Notes: generated by a model from the letters alone, not told the origin. A stretch of 64,000 bases of DNA from Simmondsia chinensis (GCA_018398585.1 JAGTTD010000006.1:2554501-2618500), one strand, 5' to 3'; positions 41,885-53,468 are shown, numbered from the stretch's first letter. Program-made: numbers and translations.

Positions 41885-43860
41885 AGAACTAGGGGTATTA
41901 TATATCCCAATTTATAGAGGATTGTGAGATGATATATGAATCAATAATTAATCTAAAAATAACCTAATTATATATCAATATATTAAAAAATAACTTAACT
42001 TTATTTTCTAACTAAAAAATAACTCAACTTTAACTTTTCTACCAAAAATAATCCAACTCTATTCTCTAATAAAAAATAACCGAACTCTAACTTTTCTAAT
42101 AAAAAAAAATCTAACTATAATTTTTGTACCAAAATATAACCAAGCTCCAAAATTAATTTTTAAAAATACTGAATTGATGACTAAGCATGGTATGACGCTC
42201 TCTGACAATATATTTTTCTTCTATGCATTTCGGTTTGGCTTGATTTCTTTTCCCACCTAACCAAACTAAACTAAAAATATATATTTTTTTCCGATAATTG
42301 AGTACAACCTCACAAAAAGGCAAAATCTCCCAAAAGTTTAAGCTGATGGGTGAAGGTCCAGAATTGGTTTTATACTCTAACATGCCCCCTCATGCAAATG
42401 TCGTTTGGGCTTAAAGCGTGGACAATGCACAGGCCCACACTTTCCTTGTGCTTAATTGTTTTAATATTAAAAGTGGGGGCTGTTGAGATTCGAACTCCTG
42501 ACCCCTTAGTCATCAAGGCTCTGATACCATGTCAAGGAACCATCTACCCCAAAAGCTTAAGCTGATAGGTGAAGGCCCAGAATTGATTTTATACTCTAAC
42601 ATGCCCCCTCACGCAAATGCCCATTTGGGCTTGAAGGGTGGATAATGCACAGGCCCACCTCATACCCCGTGCTTAATTATTTTAATATTGAAAGTGGGGG
42701 CTGTTGAGATTCGAACTCCTGACCTCTTGGTCATCAAGGCTCCGATACCATATCAAGGAACCATCTATCCCAAAAGCTTAAGCTGGTGGGTGAAGGTCCA
42801 GGATTGGTTTTATACTCTAACATGCCCCCTCATGCAAATGCCCATTTGGGCTTGAAGCGTGAATAATGCACAGGCCCACCTTTTACCTTGTGCTTAATTG
42901 TTTTAATATTGAGAGTGGGGGCTGTTGAGATTCGAACTCCTGACCTCTTGGTCATCAAGGCTCTGATACCATGTCAAGGAACCATCTATCCCAAAAGTTT
43001 AAGCTGATGGGTAAAGGTCTAGGATTGGTTTCATACTCTAACACAAAGAACAAGCAAAACAATCAAGGAATACAGTTAGAGAACTAGCGCTACAAATGAG
43101 CCGAGCCAAACTGAACCACAGCTTGCTCTGCTCGGCTCGGCTGGTTCGTTAACTAAATAAGACCAGCTCGGTATCGGTATCATTTAGGCTTGATTATTTA
43201 GTGAGTTGGCTTGTTGAGTTTTGCCGGCTTATTGCGCTTATTTACCAGGCTTGTTAAGCTCATTTATTAGGCTTGTCAAAATGATTTATGATTATTGTCA
43301 CTTTGAATAAAATAAATCATATATGAAACTTGGAAATAAAAAAAACATACATGTAACTCAATTCCATAATGTAGACATGCCAGTCAATAATCGTGCCAGC
43401 TCATGAGCCCATCAACGAGCTGGCTCGTGAGCCTCTCGAGCCGAGTCAGCCTTAGTTCAAATTGACTCGTTTATTTAAACGAGCCGCCCTTAAACGAATA
43501 GAGCAGGCTCCCAAGTTGGCTTAAATGAACCCAAGCCCAACCCTTAACAAGCTAAGTCAAACTTGCTCGAGAGTTTGCTTGGCTCAAATGCAGCCATACA
43601 GAGAACAAGCCAAACCAAAAATACGTAGAAGAAAAATATACTGTTGGAGCATCATAATTCAATATTTTTTAAATCAAATTTTTAGAGTCAGATTATTTTT
43701 AGATTAATTTTAGAGTATGGTTATTTTTTGTAAAAAAGTTAGAGTTGGATTATTTTTTGGTTAAAAAATACAGTTGGATTATTTTTTAGTTAATTGACAT
43801 ATAGTTGGTTACTTTTAGATTAACTGTTGATATATGAATATGGCATAACACGAGCTCAAA
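41885..43860. mobile_element. Large foldback element with minisatellite arms
   Basis: The left arm (about 41930-42250) and right arm (about 43600-43860) are inverted and built from repeated units of roughly 25-30 bp (AAAATAACTCAACTCTAACTTTT type). The inner part has inverted GAGCCGAGC/GCTCGGCTCG-rich arms (43090-43150, 43420-43520). A TRIM array (42311-43043) sits inside. A related element is at 45430-46710. No transposase is seen. Confidence 0.55.
42311..43043 (-). mobile_element. TRIM tandem array: four LTRs and three internal regions
   Basis: LTRs of 72 bp at 42530-42601, 42751-42822 and 42972-43043, and a diverged first one at 42311-42382; internal regions 42383-42529, 42602-42750 and 42823-42971 (147-149 bp). 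Read on the minus strand each LTR starts TGTTAGAGTATAAAA (TATA motif) and ends CTTGACA. The next bases, TGGTATCAGAGC (or a one-base variant), match the initiator tRNA-Met primer-binding site, and GAGGGGGCA precedes the next LTR as a polypurine tract. Repeat period about 220 bp. Unequal recombination between LTRs explains the array. Confidence 0.9.
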
Positions 43861-44443
43861 ATCATTTGTAATTATTCTACAAAAAAAAAAAAAAAGAGTA
43901 GAGTTCATTTCTATGTAAATTAGTATTAGAAAATTAATAAAGTAATTTTTGGCCAATACAAGACTAAATTCAAATATATTTTTTCAATATGTATTGTGAT
44001 TAAAACATACAGAAAACATCTTAAATTTATTTTTATAATTCACATAGTAGCTGATTATATTGAAACCCGACTTAATTATTATCCAATGTATAGAGGTATA
44101 AATGAACTGAACGTCGATAACTACTCGCATTTGAAACCGATCATAGCTCATTTGTGTTTGTTGTGGGGTTTGACAGCTTATGGTGCCGAATTCAAACATA
44201 AGTTGTTCGGCTCATTAACGTTCACAATTAATTTGACAAGGGCTCGATAAGCGCTCGTTAACAACTCGTATGGATCACATTAATAGATGTTATTAGCTCA
44301 AAAATGGTTCAATATGGCTTCATAATAACTCAAATATCTCAACTCGATAGTGCACTCGACTTGATAGTGAGCTCGGCTAATTTATCAGCTTGATAACGAA
44401 CTCAACCTTATGTGATAATGAGCTAAAGTCATAACGATTATAA
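43861..44443. other. Spacer with GCTCG/TAACGAGC-rich sequence
   Basis: About 44150-44410 has repeated GAGCTC, TCGATAGTGAGCTC and TAACGAACTC-like motifs resembling the core of the foldback elements. No gene recognised. Confidence 0.35.
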
Positions 44444-44740
44444 TGTTCCAGTATAAAATTATTGCTTGGGTCTTTATTTATCAATTTAATTTTTTTTGGA
44501 AAAGTTGGTTCTTTAACATGGTACCAAAGTTTTCTAACAAAAGGTCACGAGTTCTAATCTCAATAGATTCCACTTTCGATATTAACAAAATTTAAGCACA
44601 AAGTATGGGGTAACCTTGTGTAATATTCACGATATTTTAAACCCAATGCACATTCGCGTGAACGGAAATGCTAGAGTATAAAATCATTAATGGGTCTTCT
44701 CCCACCAACTTATTCTTTTAGAATAGTTGGTTCCTTGACA
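44444..44740 (+). mobile_element. TRIM, complete single copy with 5-bp TSD
   Basis: LTRs 44444-44518 and 44669-44740. The sequence after the first LTR is TGGTACCAAAG, a mutated primer-binding site. The 5-bp target duplication TATAA is exact at 44439-44443 and 44741-44745, which confirms LTR-type integration for this family. Total 297 bp with no coding capacity; movement would depend on a partner element. Confidence 0.9.
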
Positions 44741-44785
44741 TATAAAATTGTCCAATCAAATAATACAACATGTTAGCTTACAAAA

Positions 44786-45026
44786 AAAAAACAACATTCT
44801 CAGTGCCCCAAGGGCTCCCGCCTAAGCAGGGTCAAGGGGATGGATGTACGCAGCCTTCCCCCTTTAGGACCCTAAAGGGAGGCTATTTCCGAGAACCCTC
44901 AACCTAAGGAATGCAACACGAGAACTTCCCAGGAGGTCACCCATCTTGATACTACTCTCGCCCAAGCACGCTTAACTTCAGAATTCTAACGGGATCCAAT
45001 ACTTGCGTGTTGGTACCCTTTTAGGT
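44786..45026 (-). mobile_element. 5S-headed SINE, subfamily A, best-preserved copy
   Basis: The 19-bp duplication AACATGTTAGCTTACAAAA is exact at 44767-44785 and 45027-45045. On the minus strand: AAAAGGGTACCAACACGCAA, GGATCCCG, GAAGTTAAGCGTGCTTGGGC (5S A-box), GATGGGTGACCTCCTGGGAA (5S C-box), CTCGTGTTGC (5S end), AGGTTGAGGGTTCTCGGAAA, the tail hairpin with CCCTTTAGG/CCTAAAGGG-type pairing, then GGGAGCCCTTGGGGCACTGA and a TTGTT end. Target side is the 3' flank of a TRIM. Confidence 0.95.
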
Positions 45027-45429
45027 AACATGTTAGCTTACAAAACAAATTCAATACATTATCTCACGGTTCGAAGTAATATACAAACTTCATGTTCGCA
45101 TTAATTTTATCCTATAGAAATTTTGAAGTATATTTTTTGATAATAACTCTGATAAACGCGTTAAAGCGCCAAGGGGGAGCCAAAAAAATAAAAATAAGAG
45201 CAAAAATTGATCGAGGTTACCTCAACGATACAAACCCGACAAGACAAGATAAGTATTTAAAATAGGAGTGGGTCTTCTTGATAAGTATATATATATATAT
45301 GGGTTATTGTTGAACAAGTACAGATTTGTCCAAGTTAATATTTTGATAATTTTAGGTAGATAAGCTCTTATGACCCTATACTACCAAGTCTTTCTTTTTC
45401 TTAAAAAAAAAAATAAAATTGTTTGGTCA
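45027..45429. other. Spacer
   Basis: Contains a (TA)n microsatellite at 45285-45300. No gene recognised. Confidence 0.4.
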
Positions 45430-46710
45430 AGTTTTAAAAATTTTAACAATAATTAATTTTAAAACAACCCAATTATATGTCAATATACCAAAAACTAACT
45501 ATATTTTCTAACTATAAAATAACTCAACTCTAACTTTTTTACCAAAAAATAACTCAATTCTAACTTTTTTAACAAAAAATAACCCGACTCTAACTTTTCT
45601 ACTAAACAATAACTAAACTTTAAAATTAATCTAAAAGCAACCCAACTCTAAAAATTTGATTTAAAAAATCTGAGTTGTGATGCGTGTTATGATGCTCCGA
45701 CAATATATTTTTCTTTTATGTATTTTTGGTTTGGCTTGTGCTCCGTAGGGCTGCAAATGTCGCGAGCCGGCTTTACTCGACTCGTTAAGGAGTTGGCTTG
45801 GGTTCGTTTAAGCCGACTTGAGAGCCTGCTCGACTTGTTTAAGAGCGGTTCGTTTAAATAAATAAGCCAAATCAAATCGAGGCTAACTCGGCTTGAAAGG
45901 CTCACAAGCCGGCTCGTACGGCTAGTTTATGGGCCCATAGGTCTGCTCGATTATTGGCTCGCATGTTTACATTGCGGAATTGAGTAACATGTATGTATTT
46001 CTTATTTCCAATTTTCATACATGATTTATTTTATCACCCTTTTCTGAAAATTCAAGTAACAATAATCATAAATGAGTATAACAAGCTTAATAAATAAGCT
46101 TAACGAGCCTCGTAAATGAGCGCACTGAGTTGGTAAAATTCAACGAGCCAGCTCAGCAAATAATCAACCCTAAATAATACCAATACCGAGCCGGTCTCAT
46201 TTAGTAAACGAGCTGGGCCAACCACAGATATGCATGTTATATAAATGATACCGATACAGAGCGGGTTTCATTTAGTTAACGAGCCAAGCCAAGCAAGCTA
46301 TGGTTTGGCTCAGTTGCAGCTCTAGTTCTCTGGTTGTATTCCTCTACTGTTTTGCATAGTTAGTGCCCTGGGATATTGCTTTTTTATGAAATTGTACTCA
46401 ATTATCAAAAAATATATTTTTAGTTTGGTTAGGTGAGAAAAGAAATCAAGCCAAACGAACAATATACAGAAGAAAAATATATTGTCGGAGCGTCATACCA
46501 CACATTATGCTTAGCCACCAATTCATTATTTTTTAAATTAATTTAAGATTTTGGTTATTTCTTAGTAGAAAAGTTAGAGTTTGGTTATTTTTTGGTAGAA
46601 AAGTTAGAGTTGGGTTATTTTTGGTTAGAAAATAAAACTAGATTATTTTTTGGTATATTGACATATAGTTGGATTATTTTTAGGTTAATTGTTAAAATTT
46701 TTAATTATGA
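45430..46710. mobile_element. Large foldback element, second copy
   Basis: Left arm 45430-45720 and right arm 46480-46710 are inverted minisatellite arms as in 41885-43860, with ACAATATATTTTTCTT next to the arm on both sides. The core has GAGCCGGC/GCCGGCTC-type inverted blocks (45750-45960, 46090-46320). Confidence 0.6.
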
Positions 46711-48111
46711 GACCATTTTTTCCAGTAGTTAGCAACGAAGTTATAGTACAAGACAAGTAACTAGTACAAGCGAGACCTTAATGAACATATATAAAAGTGA
46801 AAACAAATATCAAAAAATAAAAATACAGAACAAATAGGATCAAAACAGGCACTATACGACCACATCACAACTGTTAATTATGAGTCGTCGTAAAAAATAG
46901 GATGTAATTTTTTATTTTTATTTTTTTTTTTGGGAAGAGAAGGTTAGTGCACCGTTGGAAAGATAATTTTGTTTATATTATCACCTGCCTAAATAGTGAA
47001 TTGAAAAAAGAAAAAAAAAATAAAAATATATTAAAACTATAAAAATTGTTTTTGGTAATTAACTCTTTGTTGATAAAAGAAAAGCATTTAATACGTATAT
47101 GAATTAATATAAAACTATACAATTGAAGTGAATAAATTTAGCAGTGTCAAATAAAGTAGTACTATTAAAAAGTAAGATTATTTACGGTTTAGTATCTTAA
47201 TGTTTGTAAAAAGATTAAGTAATTAGCATCTACAGCTATTTCCAAACCCAGATCCATAATTCCTCTACCAAATATTTCACAGTTCCCCCCAGGTATCGGT
47301 TCCAGTGGCAAAACATGGGCGACCTTGGGTTGCATTTTATTTGGGTTTGCCCATGATGTGCATTCGGTTAAGGGGGTAGTTTTTCTACTTATACCTCTTT
47401 TGTTGGTCATTGACTGTTCTACTTTTGGAGAATTATCTCCTATACACTCTATATGATCATTTCCTCTTTAATTATAAGAAAGTAACGAAAACAACAGTAA
47501 AACAGATCATAACAAAAATGTGCACCCTGCTAAATTCGCTATTAACACTAGTAAATATGTGAACTAGAAAATGCCGTCGTATTCCGAAACTCAACTCCAG
47601 ATTGGTCACACAGCATTGCTCCAATTTCTTGTCGTTTACTAGATCATGTAGTCGATGTCGCGCGTTGTCGTGTTTTGAGGCGCGCGTTTTGTCGGTTTTT
47701 GTTTGTCTTCCTTTTTTGTCTTTTTTGTTATCTCTTTTGATCCCCGTTCTTTTACAAGTTGACTCAAATCTTGCTTTGTTGAGTGACCTGCTTTGTTTGC
47801 GACGATGTCGCGAATTATCGAAAAAAAACTAAGAGTGATCACATGGTTTCAAGTACTACTGGGATGCACCAACATCTCTATCCATCACTGCATGGAAGAC
47901 CCCCTGCAGATCAGATTTCCAATGTGTCGCCAAGACCCAAGCCTAGACTGTCTATTCCTCATCTTCAAATCCCGCCCTGGGCAGTACATCTGATGCGGAC
48001 CATGGGCAAAACTAGGCGTCCTGCACTCGTCTTTGCCATGATGCATACCGAGTTTAAGATACATAGTTTAGTTTGTTATTTCATCTTTCTTTTGAATCAT
48101 GTAACTATTGG
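46711..48111. other. Spacer with unassigned open frames
   Basis: Mostly AT-rich to 47180. A minus-strand frame at 47189-47410 (73 codons) and a plus-strand frame at 47783-48148 (121 codons) have fairly even composition but no similarity I recognise. 47640-47830 ends in an A run after GAATTATCG, like the 3' end near 27250, and may be a LINE 3' end. These frames are not called as genes. Confidence 0.35.
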
Positions 48112-48396
48112 AGGCCTCATTTGGTTGCCACATGAATTAAATTCCTAGGAGAAGTTGTACTTCCCGATAATTCAACTCCCGCGTCAACATTCTATAAAGT
48201 AGATAAAAAACGTTTGGTTGTCAGGATGAGAAATAAAACTTCATTGGGAAAGCTAGTTGAAAACAAAGGAACTATAATTACTTAGGGGTAGCTAGATAAG
48301 TTACTTCCTGCATTCTACCTACTTCTACCAACCAAGCAAGAGACAAAATCTGTATTTTTTATGAAATTCAACTTTTCGCATACCAAACGATGCCTA
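48112..48396. mobile_element. MITE, GGCCTCGTTTGGTTGCC family
   Basis: Starts AGGCCTCATTTGGTTGCCAC and ends ATACCAAACGATGCCTA, with TTGTCAGGATGAGAAATA interior. The best-preserved inverted termini of the family in this window. Confidence 0.75.
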
Positions 48397-50272
48397 AGAT
48401 TGTATCTTCTTAATTATTAAAAAAAAAGTAAAATTCTACAGTACCGTCCAAACTGTACTTTGAGCAATTAATTATTCACATCGGTACCATACAATATAAC
48501 GTACCGCGCATCGGTTGGGCAAAGTCTATACAACTTGTATTTTGCACATTGGCTATTTAGCGATACAAAAATTAGGCTGGGACAATGTGTTATTACTACA
48601 TACTTTTGCACAGTTTGGGACAGATCTATATGATAAATGTTGTAGTTAGCAGGTGCAACATGTGAAAGAACAAAAAGAAATGTTCGAATTCAAAACGTGG
48701 AAGAAAGAGAATCATTTGATTTCGGGGTTAATTATTGTCTGTTTTCGTATCGGTTACAGGTTAGAAGTGGCTAAAAAATTTACTGTAAGTAAAATGAGAA
48801 GGTTAGAACAAAGAATGTCGAAATATGATAAGCAGGAAAAGATTGATTAGCGTTTGAATTTTGTTAGAATATCAGTTGTTTTAGTATTTTGTAGAGGCTA
48901 TATGTAGACAGAAGAATTTTCATAGAGGGAAATTTAAGTAACAATGCGACTATATAATTTTTAGATTATAGTTAATATAATTTATGCTATTTTGGTCATC
49001 CCATCGGTTTTGTTTTTGCCCATTACACTTCATTCATGGATCACCATACCTTTAGAGACGAGTTTCCAATGTGGTGATTCGTTTTATGAGATTCCGTCTC
49101 ACTCCCTTTGATGGTTAAATGACTCATTGGCCCGTCTGCATTGTACCTGCAATATATCAGCGTCGTTTCTTTTTACCCCCAACTCAATCAATGCAGCTTT
49201 TCTGAACCTTTTTTCTATTTTAACTATTTCTTCGTAAATTGTTTGTTATTATACACCAATTATAGCGAAAAACTTAAATCTTACCACCCGAATCACATCG
49301 TCCAAAAATGAGCCACGACACGTGCCTCATTAAACAAGTTTTATAGTATATTAGCAATTAGCTTCACACTCATATGCCTTCTAATCACATTTTAACTTTT
49401 AAAGTTTTCTTTCGGTCTCACTTTCTCTTCAGACAAATCTATCCGTAACATACAACTCAAGATTAGTCAAGATGCACGTAAACCGATCGATAATCAAGAT
49501 TGAGACAAAAACAATTTGTTACCAAATATCCAATTTTAGAAATAAATAAAAAGAGTGGCAAAATGGTAAATATAAAGAAAAGGGAAGGCAAAAGAGGAAC
49601 AGAGAAGGAACCAGTAGAAGATCTTAACGTAAGAGACACAATCTCATATGCTGAAAATAGTTGGACCCCACTTATCCTTTCTTTATCCAATCCCCATTAT
49701 CGTAAACTTTAAGCATTTATTACATAGATAATGTAAATAATTTACTATATATAAGTATATATTTTAATATTTCAAAAATATTATCTTTACAACGCCTTTG
49801 GTAAAGTAAGACTGTATATATCTTTCCTTCTCAAAATTTATTTTAGCGGGAGTTGGCTATGATTACAGTAATATACACACACACACGTATATATATATGT
49901 ATATATATATATATAAGTTGTATCAATATTTTTTGGAACAAGTTTATGATATTACAATTAGAAATTGCCACATTTTGTCAGCCATCCATATATTTCTAAA
50001 AAATAATGTGTTATGTTATATTTTTGTCGAAAAATCATAAAATTCAACGGTGATGCTTACATATTTTTCAAGTCGTATTCGATTTTAATATTTTCCAGCA
50101 GAAATCTATCTAATTTCACTATAAGGGTTTTAATTTATAAAATTTCTAGTTTTAATTTACTTGAATAATAATAATTTAAAACCTTAGGATGTATACAATT
50201 TATGTGATAAGTAACATGATAATATATTATTAAATAAATTTTTATATTTAAAATAATAAATATTTATTAAGT
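48397..50272. other. Spacer with TA/CA microsatellite
   Basis: A (CA)n and (TA)n compound microsatellite lies at 49871-49917. Short frames at 48653-48850 and 49463-49712 carry no recognisable domain. No gene called. Confidence 0.4.
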
Positions 50273-50282
50273 TATAAAAACA

Positions 50283-50514
50283 GGACACCAATACGCTGTC
50301 ACCGAATCCTATTAGAACTCTGAAGTTAAGCGTGCTTGGGCGAGAGTAGTACAAGAATGGGTGACCTCCTAGGAAGTCCTCATCCTCAGGTTGGAGGCAC
50401 TGAAAAACAACATCTCTTCAGGTTAACACCCTTAAGGAAGAAGGCTGCGTACATCCGCCCCCTAGACCCCGCATAGGCGAAAGCCCTTGAGACATCAGGT
50501 ATGTTCCTATTTTA
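50283..50514 (+). mobile_element. 5S-headed SINE, subfamily B
   Basis: A 10-bp duplication TATAAAAACA at 50273-50282 and 50515-50524. Head retains GAAGTTAAGCGTGCTTGGGC and GAATGGGTGACCTCCTAGGA; B marks ATACGCTGTCACCG and CCTCATCCTCAGG; tail ends GGTATGTTCCTATTTTA. Confidence 0.88.
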
Positions 50515-50524
50515 TATAAAAACA

Positions 50525-52694
50525 AGATATTTAAATTTGTTACGTAAAATACTGTTTAGAATATATAATAATGCAACATCCCATAAATAGAAAAAAAATC
50601 TGAAAAAGGAAATAAAATAAAAATTGTGGAGTTGGATAATTTCCACCTTTTGACTTTTACAAACGTTTCTAAGCTTCCTTTCTTGAATTGAATTGTATTT
50701 TCTCATTCCAATCCAAATTCATCCAGTTTCTTCGGATAAATTACATATTAATATCATAAGATTTAAACAATTTATTAATTTTATAAAATAATATTTTAAT
50801 TCAAAGTTATAGATATTTAATCAATTAGTCCAAATAATAGTGTATAAGGGTCTAAAATAGGCATTGCATATACATTTTCTTCGTGTGTCGGTTTATAGGA
50901 ATAGCAAACGAATGGTGAGTTTATTAAAAATAACGGAAAGTTTTACACCATTTTATATTATCGTTTGAACTATTTTATTAAAATATATGTGATTTTTAGA
51001 CTAGTGTGTTAATTCATAAAGTTTAGAGACTAAAAAATTAATAAACTAAACCTCTTGATATTAATACGTAATTTACCTTCTTTTTTCCCTAATTTACCTT
51101 TTATTTATTTATTTAATTTACATTTTAGGGCCTGAAATATTGTTTGCTCACTATAAGTTTTTATTTTAAATTTTTGTTTGAATTTAAAAAAAAAAAAAAT
51201 CGTATATAACACATAGCTTTTAATGTTTTAAAATCCCAAAGTGTTCTACGAGATAAGATTTGAACTTATAATTTATTTTTCTACTACTAATTTCACACCT
51301 AATTAAAAAATACTTATATTATTCATTTATTGTCTTTATCACTCCCAGCACTTTCAGCGAGAGCTGTGTATAACCTCAAGCAACTAAACAAGGGCTTGGG
51401 GCCCTCGGGTTTTAGGGGTCGTAATTATTATTAATAAGATCTTTTGATTAAGATTTTTCTAATGTATTAGTATTATTTTTTTAAAACTTGAGCTTGGAAT
51501 GTTGATAATGTCAAAACCGACCCTACTTTTAACAACACATTAATGTAATTTAATTTTTGTAACGAGTGTCACATATATACTCATTAATAATGAATTTTTT
51601 TTTTAGCAAACTACCCATTTTCACGCCATTTTTCAATAAGGGAAAAAAAAATAAAGAGTTATTTACACTATTAGTCTATGTATTATATCAGCCATTTAAG
51701 TTTAATTCTCAAACTTTTAATTGTTTTAATTTAGCTCAAGCCCAATGTAAAACTTAAAATTAATTCATAACTATCAACACTTATATATGTTCTCGATATC
51801 AAGAAATTAATATCTTCATTCCTTTTTATTAATTTCTGACTAGAATAATAATGTTAGTTAAGTTATAAATTAACATTCATATTACAATCAGACTTTATTC
51901 AAATAATTTCAATTATATAAAGACCAAATAGACACAATTAAAAATTTATGTAACACTATAAACGAAATACACAAATAAATATCTTAAATAACCCAACAAA
52001 TAATAAAAAATAATAAACATATTAACTCTCAATAAATTCCCATAAATCCCATATTATCAAAGTATTACAGATAATGCACAAAGTAATTGATTAATTATAT
52101 TTTTCTTATTTCCTTTTTTTTTTGTGTAAATTAACTCATTACAACATGAAATTGTAATCAATAATTAACTAGGCTTTTTCCGTGCGACGCACGAATAGTA
52201 TTTATATTTTATATTATTTGTTTTGTCGCTTTACAAATTTTTGTAAATGTATCGATTTTATTTTGTTGTAAGTAATATTTGATGTATATAATATTATTTG
52301 AGCAAATTTTAAAAGTGTAAGTTCCCCTAAAATGCTTTTTGTCTTCTCTTTCATGTTTCCGTATACTTGATCTAGTTTATTGCCCGCAATTAGACTTATT
52401 GCTAACTTAATATTTTTAAATTTAAATTATCTGTTTGAATATCTTTTCTTTTATTCATGCATGGCCGTAAAGTCAATCATTAATATTTTGTATTATAGTA
52501 AACTACTTTTCCCCGCTCTATTAACGTTACCTAATTAAAAATTTATCTTCCTACTCCATGCAATAAGTGATAATTATCTCATGGTGCGAATTAATTTGTT
52601 AATTTATAGTTTTTGTGTATATTTTGGCAAATGAAAGGTTTTGATCGAAGAATATTGCGTGCAATTTATAGAAGTGCACACAATGCAACAAACC
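50525..52694. other. AT-rich spacer
   Basis: About 51650-51995 is a partial copy of the AGGGTTATTTACACC-type MITE. A palindrome CGTGCGACGCACG occurs at 52180-52192. No gene recognised. Confidence 0.4.
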
Positions 52695-52935
52695 TAGGAG
52701 GATATCAACACTCAAGCACCGAATCTCATTAAAATTTTGAAGTTAAGCGTGCTTGGGCAAGAGTAGTGTCAAGATAGGTAACCTTTCGAAAAGTCCTCGT
52801 GCTGCACCCCTCAGGTTGGTAGTTTTCGAAAATAGCTTCCCTTGAAGGTAGCACCCTGAAGAGAAAAGGCTGCGTACATCCACCCCCAGACCCTGCTTAG
52901 ACGGGAGCCATTAAGGCACTAGGGCTGTTGTTGTT
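52695..52935 (+). mobile_element. 5S-headed SINE, subfamily A
   Basis: Head with CAACACTCAAGCACCGAATC, AAGTTAAGCGTGCTTGGGC and CTCGTGCTGCACCCCTCAGG; tail GGCTGCGTACATCCACCCC to GGCACTAGGGCTGTTGTTGT. The flanks share AATGCAA but a duplication is not certain. It lies 0.2-0.5 kb upstream of the TPS leader, a position where it could affect the promoter. Confidence 0.85.
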
Positions 52936-52939
52936 ACAA

Positions 52940-53468
52940 TAAAATGCAAGAACATTAACTCTAGAATAAAAATAAGATACAATTAATACACTTTAACATG
53001 TGTTATTTAAATATATAACAGATAAGCCCTTAAATTAATTACAAAATATAAGTCATAATAAAAAAATAAATAGAAAGTCATTTAATAATAATATCTACTT
53101 GGCCTTCACAATCACACCAGTTTTGAACCCAACATACTTACTTTCTCCTCTGTTTCTCCCCCAATACACACTTACCCTCTCTCTCTCTCTCTACTTTCTC
53201 TCTCCTCCTCCATCTTTATCCATTTGATTCAAAAAAATAAATAAATAAAACCCTCGATTTGTTCCTTGAATTTATATCGATTTTGCATTTATATTTTTGC
53301 CAAGATCTTCACTTTCTCTCTCTCTGAGATCTCTTCTGCAAAACCCATTTCTTAATTTTTTTTGATTTTTGTGTCAATAAATCGATTAATTGTTGAGAAT
53401 TTGATGAAAGGTTTTGGGTTTGGATCTTACTCTAGCTCTTTCAAGCTTCAGTTTGGGATCAATTTCAG
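52940..53468 (+). promoter_or_regulatory. TPS promoter and 5' leader exon
   Basis: The leader exon ends with the donor at 53469 (CAG then GTATTT). Its start is not visible; a pyrimidine patch with (CT)n at 53172-53215 and about 53300-53330 is typical of plant core promoters and leaders. The first ATG in the leader is 53404, which opens the upstream ORF described separately. Confidence 0.6.

Noticed and set aside
42311..43043. tRNA-derived SINE because of TGGTATCAGAGC and GTTCGAATC motifs
   Set aside because: The same 72-bp sequence flanks both sides, TGGTATCAGAGC directly follows its CA end as a primer-binding site, a polypurine tract precedes the other copy, and one copy has a 5-bp duplication. 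A TRIM explains all of this.
44786..45026. Genuine 5S rRNA genes or pseudogenes
   Set aside because: Only the head resembles 5S, it lacks the true 5' end of 5S rRNA, copies are dispersed on both strands, and each is fused to the same LINE-type tail with target duplications.
44786..45026. Cassandra-type TRIM (5S sequence inside LTRs)
   Set aside because: No paired LTRs, primer-binding site or 5-bp duplications around the 5S copies; duplications are 10-21 bp and there is a single 3' tail. The TRIM in this window is a separate family without 5S sequence.
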